From Rhodocyclaceae bacterium (GTDB taxonomy: Bacteria > Pseudomonadota > Gammaproteobacteria > Burkholderiales > Rhodocyclaceae): a stretch of 37,822 nt of DNA. The stretch is taken from positions 1-37,822 of the forward strand of contig JALRGK010000036.1 of NCBI GenBank assembly GCA_023253415.1, read 5' to 3'. How positions within the stretch are numbered: the first letter of the stretch is position 1; each line of letters opens with the position of its first letter. The notes below the pieces were generated by a model that did no database searches, was not told where the DNA came from, and was given only the letters and a program-made list of their open reading frames with translations. Positions 7,601 to 15,675 of this stretch are shown here, in pieces. The translations under genes and the position numbers were made by a program.

Positions 7601-8803
7601 TCAGGCAACAACAGCCGCAATCGCGTCAGCGACTGCATCAATGTTTTTGCTGTTCAATGCAGCCAAACAGATACGACCGGTCGATACGGCATAGATGCCA
7701 TACTTGTCGCGCAGCACGTCCACTTGCTCGGCGGTTAGGCCCGTGTAGGAGAACATGCCACGTTGCTGGATCACAAAGCTAAAGTCCTGCTTCACCCCCT
7801 TGGCCTTGAGTTTCTCGACCAGAGCAATCCGCATGGCACGGATACGCTCACGCATCTCGGCCAGTTCCTTTTCCCACATGACGCGCAGTTCCGGGCTGGT
7901 CAGCACGGCAGCAACGATGGCTGCACCATGGGTTGGCGGGTTGGAATAGTTGGTACGGATCACACGCTTCAGTTGTGACATGACACGGGCCGATTCGTCA
8001 GCCGATTCCGTAACGATCGATAGGGCGCCAACGCGCTCGCCATAGAGCGAGAAGGATTTCGAGAACGACGACGAGACCAGGAACTGCAGGCCCGAATGGG
8101 CAAATTTGTCCAGAACGATGGCATCCGGTTGGATACCTTCGGCAAAGCCCTGATAAGCCATGTCGAGAAATGCAATCAGACCCTTGGCACGGATGACTTC
8201 GATGACCTGATCCCATTGCTCATTGCTGAGGTCGGCACCGGTGGGGTTGTGGCAGCAGGCGTGCAGGAGGACGATGGCATCCTTCGGCATGGCATTGAGG
8301 TCTGCCAGCATGCCGTCGAAGTTGACGCCACGGGTGGTCGCATCATAGTAGCGGTAGGTCTTGACCGGGAAATCGGCGGCCTCAAACAAAGCGCGATGGT
8401 TTTCCCAGGAAGGGTCGCTGATGTAAACGGTGGCATTGGGTACCAGGCGTTTCAGATAGTCAGCGCCGATTTTCAGGGCCCCGGTACCGCCGATGGCTTG
8501 AGCCGTTACGACGCGCTTGTCACGCAGGAGCTGGGTATCATGGCCGAAGAGCAGTGCTTGCACGGCCTGGTCATAGGCGGCCGAACCTTCGATCGGCTGG
8601 TAACCGCGCGCCGGCGGATTTTTCATGCGGGCTTCTTCAGCGGCACGGACAGCCTTGAGAAGGGGCAGTTTGCCCTCATCATCGTAGTAGACACCAACGC
8701 CTAGGTTGACCTTGGTTGCACGGGTGTCCGCGTTGAAGGCTTCGGTCAAGCCGAGAATCGGGTCGCGCGGTGCGAGCGCGACATCAGCAAAAATCGAGGT
8801 CAT
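7601..8803 (-). CDS. tyrB: Aromatic-amino-acid / aspartate aminotransferase
   Basis: A 400-residue PLP-dependent class I aminotransferase of the AspC/TyrB subfamily (Ia gamma). The start MTSIFADVALAPRDPILGL is characteristic. The PLP site is complete: HNPTG at 185-189, D214 and Y217 in FLDMAYQGF, and the Schiff-base lysine K249 in SSSFSKSFSLYGERVG. It transfers amino groups between 2-oxoglutarate/oxaloacetate and glutamate, aspartate or aromatic amino acids. Sequence alone does not separate TyrB from AspC specificity, so the symbol is a best guess. GGAG lies eight bases before the ATG. It is divergent from uvrB, a pairing I recall from other betaproteobacteria. Confidence 0.92.
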   Translation of the reverse strand: MTSIFADVALAPRDPILGLTEAFNADTRATKVNLGVGVYYDDEGKLPLLKAVRAAEEARMKNPPARGYQPIEGSAAYDQAVQALLFGHDTQLLRDKRVVTAQAIGGTGALKIGADYLKRLVPNATVYISDPSWENHRALFEAADFPVKTYRYYDATTRGVNFDGMLADLNAMPKDAIVLLHACCHNPTGADLSNEQWDQVIEVIRAKGLIAFLDMAYQGFAEGIQPDAIVLDKFAHSGLQFLVSSSFSKSFSLYGERVGALSIVTESADESARVMSQLKRVIRTNYSNPPTHGAAIVAAVLTSPELRVMWEKELAEMRERIRAMRIALVEKLKAKGVKQDFSFVIQQRGMFSYTGLTAEQVDVLRDKYGIYAVSTGRICLAALNSKNIDAVADAIAAVVA

Positions 8804-8903
8804 AACAACAACTCCGGGTGGCGCCGGTTCAACGGCGTGGAGAAATGGGAAATGTGGCGTTACACTGTGCTCTACGGCACTTATAACCTGAAAATTCTAA
8901 CAT

Positions 8904-8922
8904 GGCATAACGTTTCTATGCC
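8904..8922. promoter_or_regulatory. Inverted repeat in the tyrB-uvrB intergenic region
   Basis: GGCATA and TATGCC form a perfect 6-bp inverted repeat separated by 7 bases, 30 bases upstream of the uvrB start. It could be an operator or part of the uvrB promoter region. No LexA-type CTGT-N8-ACAG box is visible in these 149 bases, so SOS control of uvrB is not supported. Confidence 0.3.
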
Positions 8923-8952
8923 GTTGAATGTGCTGGAATAGAGAACTGATTC

Positions 8953-11052
8953 ATGATATCTGAAACCCCTTGCATTGCCGAACTGGCATCCGCCTCGCAC
9001 GCCGACCTGGTGACCTTTGAAGGCAGCCCGTTCCGGTTACATCAGCCGTTTCCGCCCGCCGGCGACCAGCCAACGGCTATTGCCCAGCTGGTGGATGGTC
9101 TGGAGAGCGGGTTGTCGTTTCAGACCTTGCTGGGGGTGACGGGGTCGGGTAAGACCTACACGATGGCTAATGTGATTGCCCGTTCGGGTCGGCCTGCCTT
9201 GGTGCTGGCACCCAACAAGACGCTCGCGGCGCAGCTGTATGCCGAGTTCAAGGAGTTTTTTCCGGAGAATGCGGTCGAGTATTTTGTGTCGTACTACGAT
9301 TACTACCAGCCGGAGGCCTATGTGCCGAGTCGGGATCTTTTTATCGAAAAGGACTCCTCGATTAATGAGCACATCGAGCAGATGCGGCTGTCGGCGACCA
9401 AAAGCCTGATCGAACGGAATGACTGCATCATCGTGGCAACGGTGTCGTGTATTTACGGGATTGGTGATCGGGATGAGTATCACCAGATGATCATGCACGT
9501 GCGGGAGGGCGATAAAGTCGCCCAGCGCGATCTGCTGAAGCGTCTGGCCGAGATGCAGTACACCCGTAATGAAATGGATTTCCAACGTGGCACCTTCCGC
9601 GTGCGCGGCGATGTCATTGATGTCTTTCCCGCAGAACATGCCGAGCATGCTCTGCGGATAGAACTCTTTGATGACGAGATCGAGCGGCTGCAGCTGTTTG
9701 ACCCGCTCACTGGTGGGATTCGCCAACGCCTTTCACGCTTTACGGTGTATCCGTCGAGCCACTATGTCACGCCGCGTGCCACCGTGTTGCGAGCCGTGGA
9801 AGCCATTAAAGAAGAGCTGAATGTGCAGCGGGCCGCCTTTCTGGCTGATGCCAAGCTGGTTGAAGCGCAACGGATCGAGCAACGCACTAAATTTGATCTG
9901 GAAATGCTGACCGAGGTCGGCTTTTGCAAGGGTATTGAAAACTACTCTCGGCATTTGTCTGGGCGTCAGGCGGGTGATCCGCCGCCCACTCTGATTGATT
10001 ACTTACCGGCAGACGCCTTGCTTTTTATTGATGAATCCCATGTGGCGATTGGTCAGGTGGGTGGCATGTACCGGGGTGATCGTTCTCGTAAGGAGAATCT
10101 GGTCAATTACGGTTTCCGTTTGCCGTCCGCGCTCGATAACCGACCGTTAAAGTTTGACGAGTTCGAGCAACGGATGCGTCAGACCATTTTCGTGACGGCT
10201 ACACCTGCAGATTATGAGAAGCAATATTCCAGCCAGGTGGTCGAGCAAGTCGTGCGGCCTACCGGTTTGGTGGATCCCGTGGTTGAGGTCCGGCCGGCCT
10301 CGAGCCAGGTGGATGATCTGCTCGGAGAGATTCGTAAACGGGTGGCTGTAGACGAGCGGGTTCTGGTGACCACGCTAACCAAGCGCATGTCCGAAGATCT
10401 AACGGACTATCTGACCGAAAATGGCATCAAGGTACGTTACCTGCACTCGGATATCGATACCGTGGAGCGCGTTGAAATCATTCGGGATCTGCGTCTGGGG
10501 GTATTCAATGTGGTCGTCGGGATCAATCTGCTACGCGAGGGATTGGATATCCCCGAAGTGTCGCTGGTGGCGATTCTAGATGCCGATAAGGAAGGCTTCT
10601 TGCGTTCGGAGACTTCTCTGATTCAGACCATTGGTCGTGCTGCGCGGCATCTCAATGGGACGGCGATACTCTATGCCGACAAGATCACGGGATCCATGCG
10701 GCGAGCAATGGATGAAACAGAGCGGCGTCGGCACAAGCAGTTGGCGTTTAACGAGGCGCACGGGATTGTGCCGCGTGGCGTGAAGAAACGGATCAAAGAC
10801 ATTATTGATGGCGTGTATGCGACGGGCTATTCGGAATCCGGTGAGGCGGTGTCTGAACGTAAAGCAGCCCAAACCCGCAAGCATTACGAAGCCATGTCGG
10901 AAAAGCAGGTGGCAGCAGAAATTCGCAAGCTGGAGCAGGCCATGCAACAGCATGCCAAGAATCTGGAATTTGAAGCCGCCGGCCGTGTCCGTGATCAGTT
11001 GTTCCGCCTTAAGGAGCAGCTCTTTGGCGTCTCATTAAAGCCAACCGTTTAG
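8953..11052 (+). CDS. uvrB: Excinuclease ABC subunit B
   Basis: UvrB is the damage-verifying helicase of nucleotide excision repair; it receives DNA from UvrA and recruits UvrC. The protein has 699 residues, slightly longer than the usual 670-680 because of about 20 extra residues at the N-terminus. Walker A GVTGSGKT lies at 61-68. The beta-hairpin region (YYDYYQPEAYVP), the Walker B box FIDESH, helicase motifs (FVTATPADYE, NLLREGLDIPEVSLV and QTIGRAARH) and a C-terminal UVR domain (about 655-690, EIRKLEQAMQQHAKNLEFE) are all present. The stop overlaps that of the convergent lipoprotein gene. UvrC, its partner, begins at the far right of this window. Confidence 0.98.
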   Translation: MISETPCIAELASASHADLVTFEGSPFRLHQPFPPAGDQPTAIAQLVDGLESGLSFQTLLGVTGSGKTYTMANVIARSGRPALVLAPNKTLAAQLYAEFKEFFPENAVEYFVSYYDYYQPEAYVPSRDLFIEKDSSINEHIEQMRLSATKSLIERNDCIIVATVSCIYGIGDRDEYHQMIMHVREGDKVAQRDLLKRLAEMQYTRNEMDFQRGTFRVRGDVIDVFPAEHAEHALRIELFDDEIERLQLFDPLTGGIRQRLSRFTVYPSSHYVTPRATVLRAVEAIKEELNVQRAAFLADAKLVEAQRIEQRTKFDLEMLTEVGFCKGIENYSRHLSGRQAGDPPPTLIDYLPADALLFIDESHVAIGQVGGMYRGDRSRKENLVNYGFRLPSALDNRPLKFDEFEQRMRQTIFVTATPADYEKQYSSQVVEQVVRPTGLVDPVVEVRPASSQVDDLLGEIRKRVAVDERVLVTTLTKRMSEDLTDYLTENGIKVRYLHSDIDTVERVEIIRDLRLGVFNVVVGINLLREGLDIPEVSLVAILDADKEGFLRSETSLIQTIGRAARHLNGTAILYADKITGSMRRAMDETERRRHKQLAFNEAHGIVPRGVKKRIKDIIDGVYATGYSESGEAVSERKAAQTRKHYEAMSEKQVAAEIRKLEQAMQQHAKNLEFEAAGRVRDQLFRLKEQLFGVSLKPTV

Positions 11053-11858
11053 AACTTGCGCATGATGCTGCAAATGTCGGTACCAATCCCGCTGGCCAGA
11101 TATTGGGCGGTGCCTTTAGCGGCCTGGGAAAGTTCCTGAATCCGTTCAGGTTCACTGGCCGAGAATTTGTTCAGGGTCACGGAACCGGTTTTACCGGTAT
11201 TGTCTGAATAACGACCAATCTGTCGCAGGCGCCGTGTTTCGTAGACGCGTACATAGGCAGCCCCTTCCAGCGTGTTATCTGTCAGACCATTTTTGACCTG
11301 AATTGACGTCATCCCGGCTTGCAGGAAAAAACGGTAGGGCGCGGCATACTGCGGAAAATCGGCCGGTAGATTCAGGTTACTTTGAAACCAGGTTGCTTTA
11401 TCCGTATCGAGGGCTTGGGGATAAATCACGGCATCAATGCCACAGTTGTTCAGCTGTTCGGCGATCCGGTTGGAGAAATAGACAGGTAGGTTTGCTGCGC
11501 TGACCGCCTGAACCACATCCTGACGATTTTCTTTAAGCGTTGCCGAAGCCTCTGCTTGTGAAGCGACGTGACTGCCAGCCGTTGACCCTGCCAGACTACC
11601 GGCTAATCCGGCAATGGGCCCAACGACCATGCTACCCAGAATGCCCCCGGCGGTACTGGCCTTGTCCGAGATCACACTGGTGGTGATGGCACCACTCGGA
11701 ATAATCAAAACACGGAACGTGCCTTTTTTAGGCGCTGATCTCGGTGCCGTGTCGACAACGTCAGCAACCTGACCCGACTGGTTGATTTTTAATGGGCCGG
11801 AAGTGCATGCGGTGAGGCAGAGTAGGAGCAGGGCATGTAGATAGAAGGGTTTGTGCAT
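11049..11858 (-). CDS. Lipoprotein with glycine-zipper segment, function unknown
   Basis: A 269-residue protein with a clear lipoprotein signal: basic MHKPFY, hydrophobic core and lipobox LTAC with lipidated C18. S20 or T19 after the cysteine points to the outer membrane under the Lol rule. Residues about 70-100 are rich in G, A and S with small-residue spacing (GSMVVGPIAGLAGSLAGS), resembling glycine-zipper segments that insert in or contact membranes. The rest looks like a mixed alpha/beta periplasmic domain with a Cys pair (C138, C263) that could form a disulfide. I do not recognise the family. It shares stop-codon bases with convergent uvrB and is divergent from the phosphatase gene. Confidence 0.75.
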   Translation of the reverse strand: MHKPFYLHALLLLCLTACTSGPLKINQSGQVADVVDTAPRSAPKKGTFRVLIIPSGAITTSVISDKASTAGGILGSMVVGPIAGLAGSLAGSTAGSHVASQAEASATLKENRQDVVQAVSAANLPVYFSNRIAEQLNNCGIDAVIYPQALDTDKATWFQSNLNLPADFPQYAAPYRFFLQAGMTSIQVKNGLTDNTLEGAAYVRVYETRRLRQIGRYSDNTGKTGSVTLNKFSASEPERIQELSQAAKGTAQYLASGIGTDICSIMRKF

Positions 11859-12009
11859 GAATAGAGAGGCCTGGCCGTTTGTCGATCCGGTGCAATTCTG
11901 ACTTAATTATGGAACAATGGCATCAGGAACGTTTGCAAGCGCACATTGAGATGCGATGCACGACCTAGCGTCAGGCGCTGGTGTTGGTGCGTTCAGGAGG
12001 GGGAGAGGT

Positions 12010-12525
12010 ATGACCAGAGTACTGTTCGTTTGCATGGGTAATATCTGCCGTTCGCCGACTGCAGAAGCTGTTTTTCGCAGGCTGGCGGCACAGCGGGGTT
12101 TGCTGGGTGAGCTTGAAATCGATTCGGCGGGAACGCATGGTTACCATGTCGGCGAATCACCTGATGCGCGTACCCAACGAGCTGCTGCCGAACGTAAGTA
12201 TGACTTGTCATTGATTCGTGCTCGAAAAGTGGCGCCCGAGGATCTGGAGTATTTCGATCTGGTGCTGGCGATGGACCGCAGTAATCTCGAATCCTTGCGA
12301 AAGTTGTGTCCGGCAAACCGCTTGCATCGACTCAAGCTCTTCATGAGTTATGCCCGCCAGTTTGATGATGATGAAGTCCCCGACCCGTACTATGGCCTTG
12401 CGCATGATTTTGATCTGGTGCTCGATATGATCGAGGACGCTGCTGAAGGCTTGCTGGATAGTATTTTGCGCGAACGTGGCGATCGAGAGCCCACCAAAAC
12501 AACAGCCCGGGCTAAAGTAAGTTAA
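12010..12525 (+). CDS. Low-molecular-weight protein-tyrosine phosphatase
   Basis: A 171-residue cytoplasmic phosphatase. The P-loop CMGNICRS at residues 8-15 gives nucleophile C8 and R14; the general acid is D125 in PDPYYG (124-129). The start is set at 12010, where AGGAGG sits nine bases upstream; the reading frame is open back to 11956, but the extra 18 residues lie before the strand that normally begins this fold. Relatives include Wzb/Etp-type regulators of polysaccharide export and general phosphatases. Here no kinase or polysaccharide gene lies nearby, so its target is unknown. The last 15 residues form a basic tail. It shares a terminator with convergent rne. Confidence 0.92.
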   Translation: MTRVLFVCMGNICRSPTAEAVFRRLAAQRGLLGELEIDSAGTHGYHVGESPDARTQRAAAERKYDLSLIRARKVAPEDLEYFDLVLAMDRSNLESLRKLCPANRLHRLKLFMSYARQFDDDEVPDPYYGLAHDFDLVLDMIEDAAEGLLDSILRERGDREPTKTTARAKVS

Positions 12526-12548
12526 GGCCTTAACCAAACAGCGGATGA

Positions 12549-12580
12549 AAAAAACCGCGCATCGAATTGCGCGGTTTTTT
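12549..12580. terminator. Two-way intrinsic terminator
   Basis: A 13-bp perfect stem (12549-12561 with 12568-12580) with a 6-base loop. The GC core CCGCGC is flanked by six A on the left and six T on the right, so it gives a U-tract for transcripts from both sides. It lies between the phosphatase (+) and rne (-). Confidence 0.92.
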
Positions 12581-12597
12581 ATTACGTCAAGCAGGGA

Positions 12598-15267
12598 TTA
12601 CTCCTTGCGGGTTTCTACCATTTGTAACGGTTCGTCAACGACCACCGGCTTGGCCCGAGGGGTACGAGGTTTTCTGACGGGCTTTTCTGTTGGCGTAGCA
12701 GCAACTGCGGCACGTTTTTCCGGGCTGGTTTCAACCATCTGTAAGCCAATAGCTTCCAGAGCGACCGTTGAAGGCACCGACGGTACAGCGACTGCTGCCG
12801 GCTTTTCGACCACTTGCGCGACAGCCACTTCGGTAACTTCAATTGCGGGTGCGACGACCGGCGCAGCCTCGGCAACCGGTGTGGCTACAGGTGCTGCAGG
12901 TATTTCCACAGCGGGTGCCGCAACTTCAGCATAGACAGGGGTCCGTGCTGATGTTTCGGTGACAACGACGGTCGCCTCAGTCACGATGAGCGGTGCGGCA
13001 GTTGCTGGAGCAGCGGTATCGCTGACGTCATTCGTGCTATCACTGTTGTTACTGTCGTTGCTCTGGCGATCACCGCGTTCGCGACGACCACCGCGACGAC
13101 CGCGGCGACGTCCATTGCCACCTGTGCCGGTGTTTTCGGCAGCGGCTTCTGCGGGCGCTTGACCTTCAACCTGGGTGATCACAGCCGTTTCGCTTGCGGC
13201 TTCCGTGACCGGATTCTGCGAGTCGGCAGCAGTAGCGGGGTTGGCGTTGCGTTCTCCGCGGTTGCCACGACCACCGCGGCGACGGTTGTTGCCTCCCTGG
13301 CTGGTCTGGGCATTATCTTCTGTGGCGCTTTCAGCTGCCGGGTTGGTGGTACGTTCACCACGGTTGTTGCGACGACCATCCTGACCTTCGCCTCGGCGGT
13401 TGTTGCGACGGCCATCCTGGCCTTCGCCACGCTGACCACGCTCGCCACGTCCCTGGCGGCTTTCGCTGTCCCCCGATTGACGGCGACCATTGCTACGACC
13501 TTCACGGGGCTCGCGCGGGGTGCGCGGACGTGCGGTTTCAACCGGCGGCTTTTTCTTGGTGTCACCACTCAGCCAGCTAAAGAGCTTGCTGATAAAGCCG
13601 GACTTTTCTTCCGGAATCGGTTCGCTTGGTGTCGTCGATTCCATGGAGATCGGTGCCGGTTGGGCGGGGGCAATATTACGGATGGCGGCCTGCTGGCGAT
13701 GCTGGTTCTTCTGCTGTTCAGCGGTATAGGCCGGCTGTTCATTCAGGGTCAGATCGACCATCTTGTAGGATGGTTCGCGCACATCTTCCTGGTTCAGTTC
13801 GTCATGACGCAGACGCTGAATCTGATGTGCCGGGGTTTCCAGATGCTTGTTTGGCAAAATTAGAATCGTGATCTTGTGACGCAGTTCAATCGCCTGGATA
13901 TCGGCACGCTTCTCATTGAGTAGGAAGGTGGCAACATCGACTGGTACTTGAGTATGAACAGCGGCCGTGTTCTCCTTCATCGCCTCTTCTTCAAGGATTC
14001 GCAGGATGTGCAGGGCAGCCGATTCAGTTGAGCGGATATGGCCGGTACCGGTACAGCGCGGGCAGGTGATGTAAGAGGTTTCAGCCAGGGCTGGACGCAG
14101 ACGCTGGCGCGACAGCTCCAGCAGGCCAAACCGGCTGATTTTGCTGGTCTGAACGCGGGCACGGTCGTGATGCAGGGCGTCACGCAGACGGTTTTCGACT
14201 TCGCGCTGATTCCGGGCACTTTCCATGTCGATGAAGTCGATGACGATCAGACCACCGAGGTCGCGCAAACGCAACTGGCGGGCGATTTCGTCAGCTGCTT
14301 CCAGGTTGGTCTTCAGTGCAGTCTCTTCGATATCGCTGCCCTTGGTCGAGCGACCCGAGTTGACGTCGACCGATACCAGGGCTTCCGTATGGTCGATGAC
14401 GATGGCGCCACCGGCCGGCAGGTTAACCTGACGAGCGTAGGCAGATTCGATCTGGTGTTCGATCTGGAAGCGGGAGAAGAGCGGGACGTCGTCGCGATAG
14501 CGTTTGACGCGGTTAACGTTGTTCGGCATGACCTGGCTCATGAAGGCCTGGGCTTGCTCGAAAATATCATCTGTATCGATGAGAATTTCACCGATGTCCG
14601 GTTGGAAGTAGTCGCGGATAGCACGAATGACCAGGCTGCCTTCCTGGAAAATCAGCAGCGGCGCTGTGTTGTCTTTGGCTACGGAGTCAATGGCGGTCCA
14701 CAGCTGCATCAGGTAGTTGAGGTCCCACTGCAGCTCTTCAGCCGTACGACCAATGGCAGCGGTACGGGCGATCAGACTCATGCCTTCCGGGACGGTCAGC
14801 TGGGCCATTGCGTCACGCAGTTCCGAACGGTCATCCCCTTCGACACGGCGCGAAACACCGCCGCCACGCGGATTGTTCGGCATGAGCACCAGATAACGAC
14901 CGGCCAGGGAGACATAGGTCGTCAGGGCAGCCCCCTTGTTGCCACGCTCATCTTTGTCGACCTGAACGATGAGCTCCTGACCCTCTTTCAGGGTTTCCTG
15001 CATTTTCGCGCGGCTACCTTCGCCATTCGGTGCGTAGTATTCGCGGGCGATTTCCTTGAAGGGCAGGAAGCCATGGCGGTCAGCACCGTAGTTTACGAAC
15101 ACGGCTTCTAGCGACGGTTCGATACGGGTGATGACCCCTTTGTAGATATTGCTCTTGCGTTGTTCTTTGGATGCGGATTCGATATCGAGGTCGATCAGTT
15201 TCTGACCTTCGACAATCGCGACGCGTAATTCTTCCGCTTGCGTCGCATTAAATAGCATGCGTTTCAT
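12598..15267 (-). CDS. rne: Ribonuclease E
   Basis: RNase E is the main endonuclease for mRNA decay and rRNA/tRNA processing and the scaffold of the degradosome. The protein has 889 residues from the ATG at 15267, which has GGAG eight bases upstream and gives the classic start MKRMLFNATQ. The catalytic half has an S1 domain (about 37-125), magnesium ligands D301 and D344, and the zinc-link CPRC at 402-405, all offset by two from E. coli. Residues 557-568 (GFISKLFSWLSG) look like the amphipathic membrane-targeting helix. The remaining 320 residues are low-complexity: arginine-rich RNA-binding stretches (about 585-640, 660-673, 718-734), an Ala/Val/Glu/Pro-rich region (750-830) and two LQMVET motifs (842-847, 881-886). 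A long leader precedes it. Confidence 0.97.
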   Translation of the reverse strand: MKRMLFNATQAEELRVAIVEGQKLIDLDIESASKEQRKSNIYKGVITRIEPSLEAVFVNYGADRHGFLPFKEIAREYYAPNGEGSRAKMQETLKEGQELIVQVDKDERGNKGAALTTYVSLAGRYLVLMPNNPRGGGVSRRVEGDDRSELRDAMAQLTVPEGMSLIARTAAIGRTAEELQWDLNYLMQLWTAIDSVAKDNTAPLLIFQEGSLVIRAIRDYFQPDIGEILIDTDDIFEQAQAFMSQVMPNNVNRVKRYRDDVPLFSRFQIEHQIESAYARQVNLPAGGAIVIDHTEALVSVDVNSGRSTKGSDIEETALKTNLEAADEIARQLRLRDLGGLIVIDFIDMESARNQREVENRLRDALHHDRARVQTSKISRFGLLELSRQRLRPALAETSYITCPRCTGTGHIRSTESAALHILRILEEEAMKENTAAVHTQVPVDVATFLLNEKRADIQAIELRHKITILILPNKHLETPAHQIQRLRHDELNQEDVREPSYKMVDLTLNEQPAYTAEQQKNQHRQQAAIRNIAPAQPAPISMESTTPSEPIPEEKSGFISKLFSWLSGDTKKKPPVETARPRTPREPREGRSNGRRQSGDSESRQGRGERGQRGEGQDGRRNNRRGEGQDGRRNNRGERTTNPAAESATEDNAQTSQGGNNRRRGGRGNRGERNANPATAADSQNPVTEAASETAVITQVEGQAPAEAAAENTGTGGNGRRRGRRGGRRERGDRQSNDSNNSDSTNDVSDTAAPATAAPLIVTEATVVVTETSARTPVYAEVAAPAVEIPAAPVATPVAEAAPVVAPAIEVTEVAVAQVVEKPAAVAVPSVPSTVALEAIGLQMVETSPEKRAAVAATPTEKPVRKPRTPRAKPVVVDEPLQMVETRKE
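13361..13432 (-). repeat. Tandem 36-bp repeat inside rne
   Basis: Two copies with a 36-base period (13361-13396 and 13397-13432) encode an identical 12-residue unit, RGEGQDGRRNNR, twice in a row in the arginine-rich RNase E tail. The DNA copies differ at a few bases, so the duplication is not brand new. The basic unit is suited to RNA binding. Confidence 0.85.
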
Positions 15268-15675
15268 GGATGGTGCTCCAAAAGCACCGGCACCCACAAT
15301 CCCGTGGCAGGGTCTGAACTACAATCGGTGGACGGGGCCGCGCGGCGTGCTCTCAAGGCGAGGCAGGGGATATCCTGAGTGGATCCCAAGCCGGACGTAC
15401 GGACGGGTGACCGATTAAGACCGGCAGGCTTTGTCATCGCAGGGATGCATGGCCTACCGTTGCTGCATTCGGGACTGCAAACGCCGGGCGTGTGTCAGTC
15501 GGTGACGGCTGCTTGTGTTCGTCTGGGCCAGTCGTCATAGCCCGGTTTGGCTGCGCCGGATGGTCACGAATCACGAACGCGTGGATCGACGATCTCGGGT
15601 CGGAATCCGGGCAGATCGATCCGGCTAACGCCGATAAGCGACCTGCTGGCAGCACAAACGTGTAGAGTATAAGGT
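15268..15675 (-). promoter_or_regulatory. rne promoter and long 5' leader; also rluC upstream region
   Basis: This 408-base gap between divergent rne and rluC holds no gene I can support. A minus-strand -10 box TATACT (read 15671 to 15666) would start transcription near 15659, giving an rne leader of roughly 390 nt; no good -35 is seen. At the leader's end, GGTGC/GCACC (15272-15276 with 15284-15288) forms a hairpin whose loop and stem hold the rne Shine-Dalgarno GGAG (minus-strand reading of 15276-15279). E. coli rne has a leader of similar length through which RNase E controls its own mRNA; the same control here is inference. The rluC start lies just beyond the -10 box, so the two promoters overlap. 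Confidence 0.5.

Noticed and set aside
8096..8704. 202-residue open frame on the + strand
   Set aside because: Antisense to the aminotransferase gene; no start signal and no recognisable motif.
8804..8952. Possible LexA box upstream of uvrB
   Set aside because: No CTGT-N8-ACAG match was found, so SOS control cannot be claimed from sequence.
11909..11968. 19-codon open frame before the phosphatase gene
   Set aside because: No Shine-Dalgarno site and no coding signal beyond chance; too short to support.
12598..13560. Alternating low-complexity region that might be a separate repeat array
   Set aside because: It is in frame with rne, encodes the expected arginine-rich and Ala/Pro/Val/Glu-rich disordered tail, and ends at the normal stop just inside the terminator.
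14038..15111. 357-residue open frame on the + strand
   Set aside because: It lies entirely antisense to the RNase E catalytic domain, whose motifs are unmistakable. The frame is kept open by the codon bias of rne.
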